Part shown: positions 4,983 to 7,775 of the stretch, piece after piece
How positions within the stretch are numbered: the stretch's first letter is position 1
Layout: the number at the start of each line of letters is the position of its first letter
NCBI GenBank assembly: GCA_015489095.1
Contig: WFMN01000265.1
Location: forward strand, 1-7,775
Source: Mariprofundaceae bacterium
GTDB lineage: Bacteria; Pseudomonadota; Zetaproteobacteria; Mariprofundales; J009
Direction of reading: 5' to 3'
Length of the DNA: 7,775 nucleotides
Position numbers and translations under genes: made by a program
Notes under the pieces: model-generated
The model's database searches: none
What the model saw: the letters and a program-made list of their open reading frames with translations, nothing else
What the model was told of the DNA's origin: nothing

Positions 4983-7775
4983 TTACGCCTGTTTATTGTC
5001 GCCGTTCAGATCGAGATCGTCCAGACCGTCGAGCAGCGCGCCGAGCTCATCGTCCAAGCTCTGGTTCGGTGGCGTGTTGTCGGCGGCCGGTTTCGCTTGC
5101 TGGGAGGGCGCATCGCCACCCTCTTCGCTCGCCAGCAGGGCATCGAGATCGTCCATGTCGAGCGAGATCTCCAACTCCGGTGTCGCCGTCTTCGCGGCGG
5201 TCGGCTCCTCGTTCCCATCGCCCTCGGGGGTGACCGGCGTGGGATCGAGATCAAGCAGCGCATCCGCTGTTTCGGTTTCGCTGTCGCCTTCGTCGGTTGT
5301 CGCTTGCGGCGCGGTGTCGAGGTTCAGCTCGGCGCCCGCATCCGCGTCCGCCAGCGCATCTTGTTGCGCCGCCTCCGCGGCGGGCTCCGCGTTGTCGCCG
5401 CTGCCAGGAAGGACGATGCCATCCAGATCCAAGCCCGAGGCGTCAAAGGCGAGGTCGCTGTCGCTGTCAACCGCGGCGGTGTTGACCCGTGGCTCCTCCA
5501 CCTTGGCCTTGGAGAGATCGAGGCCGGAGAGATCAAAGTCCAGCTCGCCCGCATCACCGGCGCTATCCGCGGCTTCCGGTTGGGCGCCGTCATCCGGGGT
5601 GGCGGCGGTGTCGTCGCCTTGATCGGGCGCGGGTGCGTCGCCCTCGGCCGCCGAGCCATCCAGCGAGGACATCAGGGCTTCCAAGTCCACATCATCGCCG
5701 CCGCTGGAGAGATCGAGAACATTCTCCTCCTCTTCGGTGGTTTCACCGTCGCTCACCTCCGACAACAGGCTCTGCAGCTCGTCATCATCGTCGAAAGTGG
5801 GGGCGGCGTCCCCTTGGGCAAGGTCGAGCAGCGCATCCGCGCTCTCGTCGCTCTCCGGAGCTGAAATGGAGGCGAGGATATCCTCCGCTTCCGGCACCGT
5901 CGTCGCTGCCTCATCCGCTTGTGCGGCAGGCGCAACCTCCTCCTCGGCGGGGGTGTCGGTCGCTGTCGCTTCCGTTTCAGGCGCTTCCGCGTCGGTGGAC
6001 GCCTCCGCGGGGGCGATCAATTGGGTAAACGCCGCCAGTTGGCTTCCGGTCAGCAGCGCCATGGCGGCCGACTTGGCGGCCTCGGCTCCGGCGCTGTCGC
6101 CGCGTGCCTGCCGCACCTCGACCAGCTTGGCGTGGGCGGCGGGATCATCCGGCCGCACCTTCAGCGCCATCTCCACCTGCGCCTCCGCCTCGTCCTCCAT
6201 GCCGTAGCGCAGATAGACATCCGCCTCCGTCAGGTAATCGACATCGGGATCGGGGGTCGCGGCCGCATCGCTGGTCTCTGCTTCTTGCGCTTCCTCAACC
6301 TCCGGCGGCGTGGCGGCGGCCGCTTCCTGGGGCTGCTCCTCGCGCTCCGGGGTGGCGTCGCGGGGCTCCGCCGCCGTTTCGGGGGATTCGCTGACCGGCT
6401 CCGGTTGCGGCTCCGGTTGCGGCTCAGGCCGAGGCTCGGTCGGCGCGGTCTCCCGCGGCTGTTGTGTCGCGGGGTGGGGAGGTTGACGCCGCAACAGCAC
6501 ACCGATGGCGACCATCAGCAGAACGATGATGCCCGCGGCGGCGTAGAGCAGCATCATGATCATGTCGCTGTTGTTGTTGGCGCGCTCCTGTTGCAGTTGG
6601 CGTTGTACGCGCATGAGACGCGCCTCGAGCGCCTTGATCTTAGCCGAGCCGGCGGCTTGGGAGGCCTTGGCGATCTTCCCCTCCAGCTCCGCCAGCCGTT
6701 TGTTGTTGGCGGCAACGGTGGCCTGCAGGATCTCGTTGTCCGCCTTGAGTTGGGCGATGCGCTGCTGCGCCTCGGTGGAGAGTGGGGCGGGCGTCGCGGC
6801 GGGTTGCGCGCTCCCCTCTTGCGCCGGGGTTACGGGGCTTTCCGCTGCCGCGGCTGTGTTGGTCGCGGGTTTTAGCGCTACCACCTTGGGTTCAGGCGCG
6901 GCGGGCGCCACCGCCGGAGCCGCCGCGTGACGCACCCCCTCGCCCTGGCTGCCGACCCGCACCCGTTTGGCATAGCGGTTCTTCTGCGCCTCGGCGACAC
7001 GGGCGTAGCGCGGTTGCTGGGTCAGCTTCTTCCACGCCTTGATCTGCGCGGCCATGGCGGCGTTGGCTTCGGCCGGCGTCAGCGCCTCGACCTCGCTGGC
7101 AGTCGGGGTGTCGAGAAAGCTCCCCTCCTTGATGAGGTTGATGTTGCCCTTGCTGAACTTGTCCCGGTTCTTATTGAAGAGGGCGATGGCGACCTGATGG
7201 ACGGTGTAGCGGCGATCGATGCGCAATCGGCGGGCGACGGTGAGGATGGTGTCGCCATAGACCATCGGCCCGTAGCGGCTGGTACGCGCCCAGCCGGAAA
7301 AGGGGGTGAATGGGTGCTGGTCGCCGCGTTGCGGCGAGGCGCTCGCGGTCACGGGCTCCGGTTTGGAGGCCGGTGGGGTTGGCTGCGGCGTGGGAACCGG
7401 TTTGCCCTGGTTGAGCTTCGGCGTGGCGGCCTCCGGCAGCGAGAGGAAGATCGGAAACTTCTTGAAATGGGTGGCGCGGCCGTGGCGCACGCGCAACACA
7501 AGGTTGATGAAGGGGGATTGCAACCCCTTGGCGCTGGTGATCTCCACCCGCAGGCCGCGCGCGTCCTGCTTGATTGCCGTGCGCAGCTCGTCGATCGACG
7601 GGTCGCGGTACACCTCGAGGAAGCGGTACTCGATGGGGGAGGCGAGATCGACAAAGATGGAGGAGAGCGATTCATCGTTGTCGAGATGGAGCGGGATTTC
7701 GGCGAAAAAGGGCTCGCCGAGATGGCTGGCGACATCGACCCTTCCCAGCGATAGCGCGGATGCGATCCATGGCTG
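4983..7775 (-). CDS. fimV: FimV-type pole/pilus assembly protein, N-terminus cut by window edge
   Basis: Membrane-anchored hub of the FimV/HubP family, which in Pseudomonas and Vibrio bridges peptidoglycan and cytoplasmic partners to organise the pole, type IV pili and cAMP signalling. The frame is open to the window edge; 930 residues are seen, numbered here from the edge. Only the first part of the signal peptide is missing: QPWIASALSLGRVDVASHLGEPFFAEIPL is the characteristic post-cleavage FimV start. Order: N-terminal domain (to about 115), LysM-like RYGPMVYGDTILTVARRL (about 167-225), Ala/Pro linker, coiled coil (about 333-400), membrane helix (about 404-428), Pro/Glu linker with EPQP repeats (444-462), TPR-like helices DYLTEADVYLRYGMEDEAEAQ (from about 513), and an acidic Asp/Glu/Ala-rich tail (about 594-930) ending LDLNGDNKQA. 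The usual C-terminal FimV domain with a TPR is not visible. An in-frame GTG at 7613 is not the start, since FimV-like sequence continues upstream of it. Confidence 0.93.
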   Translation of the reverse strand, partial: QPWIASALSLGRVDVASHLGEPFFAEIPLHLDNDESLSSIFVDLASPIEYRFLEVYRDPSIDELRTAIKQDARGLRVEITSAKGLQSPFINLVLRVRHGRATHFKKFPIFLSLPEAATPKLNQGKPVPTPQPTPPASKPEPVTASASPQRGDQHPFTPFSGWARTSRYGPMVYGDTILTVARRLRIDRRYTVHQVAIALFNKNRDKFSKGNINLIKEGSFLDTPTASEVEALTPAEANAAMAAQIKAWKKLTQQPRYARVAEAQKNRYAKRVRVGSQGEGVRHAAAPAVAPAAPEPKVVALKPATNTAAAAESPVTPAQEGSAQPAATPAPLSTEAQQRIAQLKADNEILQATVAANNKRLAELEGKIAKASQAAGSAKIKALEARLMRVQRQLQQERANNNSDMIMMLLYAAAGIIVLLMVAIGVLLRRQPPHPATQQPRETAPTEPRPEPQPEPQPEPVSESPETAAEPRDATPEREEQPQEAAAATPPEVEEAQEAETSDAAATPDPDVDYLTEADVYLRYGMEDEAEAQVEMALKVRPDDPAAHAKLVEVRQARGDSAGAEAAKSAAMALLTGSQLAAFTQLIAPAEASTDAEAPETEATATDTPAEEEVAPAAQADEAATTVPEAEDILASISAPESDESADALLDLAQGDAAPTFDDDDELQSLLSEVSDGETTEEEENVLDLSSGGDDVDLEALMSSLDGSAAEGDAPAPDQGDDTAATPDDGAQPEAADSAGDAGELDFDLSGLDLSKAKVEEPRVNTAAVDSDSDLAFDASGLDLDGIVLPGSGDNAEPAAEAAQQDALADADAGAELNLDTAPQATTDEGDSETETADALLDLDPTPVTPEGDGNEEPTAAKTATPELEISLDMDDLDALLASEEGGDAPSQQAKPAADNTPPNQSLDDELGALLDGLDDLDLNGDNKQA
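6397..6432 (-). repeat. 12-bp tandem coding repeat in fimV (EPQP units)
   Basis: GGCTCCGGTTGC on the plus strand occurs twice exactly (6397-6408, 6409-6420) and a third time in degenerate form (6421-6432). On the coding strand it encodes the Glu-Pro-Gln-Pro linker just inside the cytoplasm after the membrane helix. Unit length is a multiple of three, so copy-number change would lengthen or shorten the linker without a frameshift. Confidence 0.75.

Noticed and set aside
4866..5864. 332-codon open frame on the plus strand, and similar long plus-strand frames at 5919-6875 and 6927-7754
   Set aside because: They lie antisense to fimV, are rich in Arg/Gly/Leu from GC-rich codons, show no recognisable domain, and the first begins inside the repeat. 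The minus-strand FimV reading explains the whole stretch.

Overview
This is a GC-rich proteobacterial chromosome segment in which every supported gene lies on the minus strand, so it reads right to left: fimV (N-terminus cut by the right edge), an EcfT/CbiQ-like membrane protein, truA, a YoaA/DinG-type iron-sulfur helicase, and ggt (C-terminus cut by the left edge). A FimV-type polar hub protein with truA close downstream points to Gammaproteobacteria or a neighbouring lineage with type IV pili (Acidithiobacillia or Zetaproteobacteria are possible). This placement is inference. REP-like elements of the RAYT-associated kind fit it.

Layout. 7775-4983 encodes nearly all of FimV: secretion-processed N-terminal domain, LysM, coiled coil, one membrane helix, a TPR-like segment and a long acidic tail. 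4982-4824 is a 159-bp gap holding one REPIN-like repeat. 4823-4137 encodes a small hydrophobic protein resembling the T component of energy-coupling-factor transporters, with no partner gene in view. It overlaps truA by 4 bp (GTGA), and truA overlaps the helicase gene by 8 bp, so these three genes look translationally coupled. 1505-1282 is a 224-bp gap filled by two head-to-tail copies of the same repeat. The second gap ends in a near-perfect ribosome binding site for ggt, a periplasmic gamma-glutamyltransferase.

The genes do not form one obvious pathway: pole organisation/twitching, a possible transporter subunit, tRNA pseudouridylation, DNA repair, and glutathione/gamma-glutamyl metabolism. 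No convincing sigma-70 promoter or poly-U terminator was seen between them, so read-through from fimV to ggt is possible. The most distinctive non-coding feature is the set of three ~100-bp repeats. Each carries two inverted GTAG-type REP hairpins with compensatory base changes between copies, and each sits between co-directional genes with a frame that stays open on the transcribed strand. No clearly new multi-gene system is visible. The repeats, the solitary EcfT-like protein and the unusual FimV tail deserve the second look.
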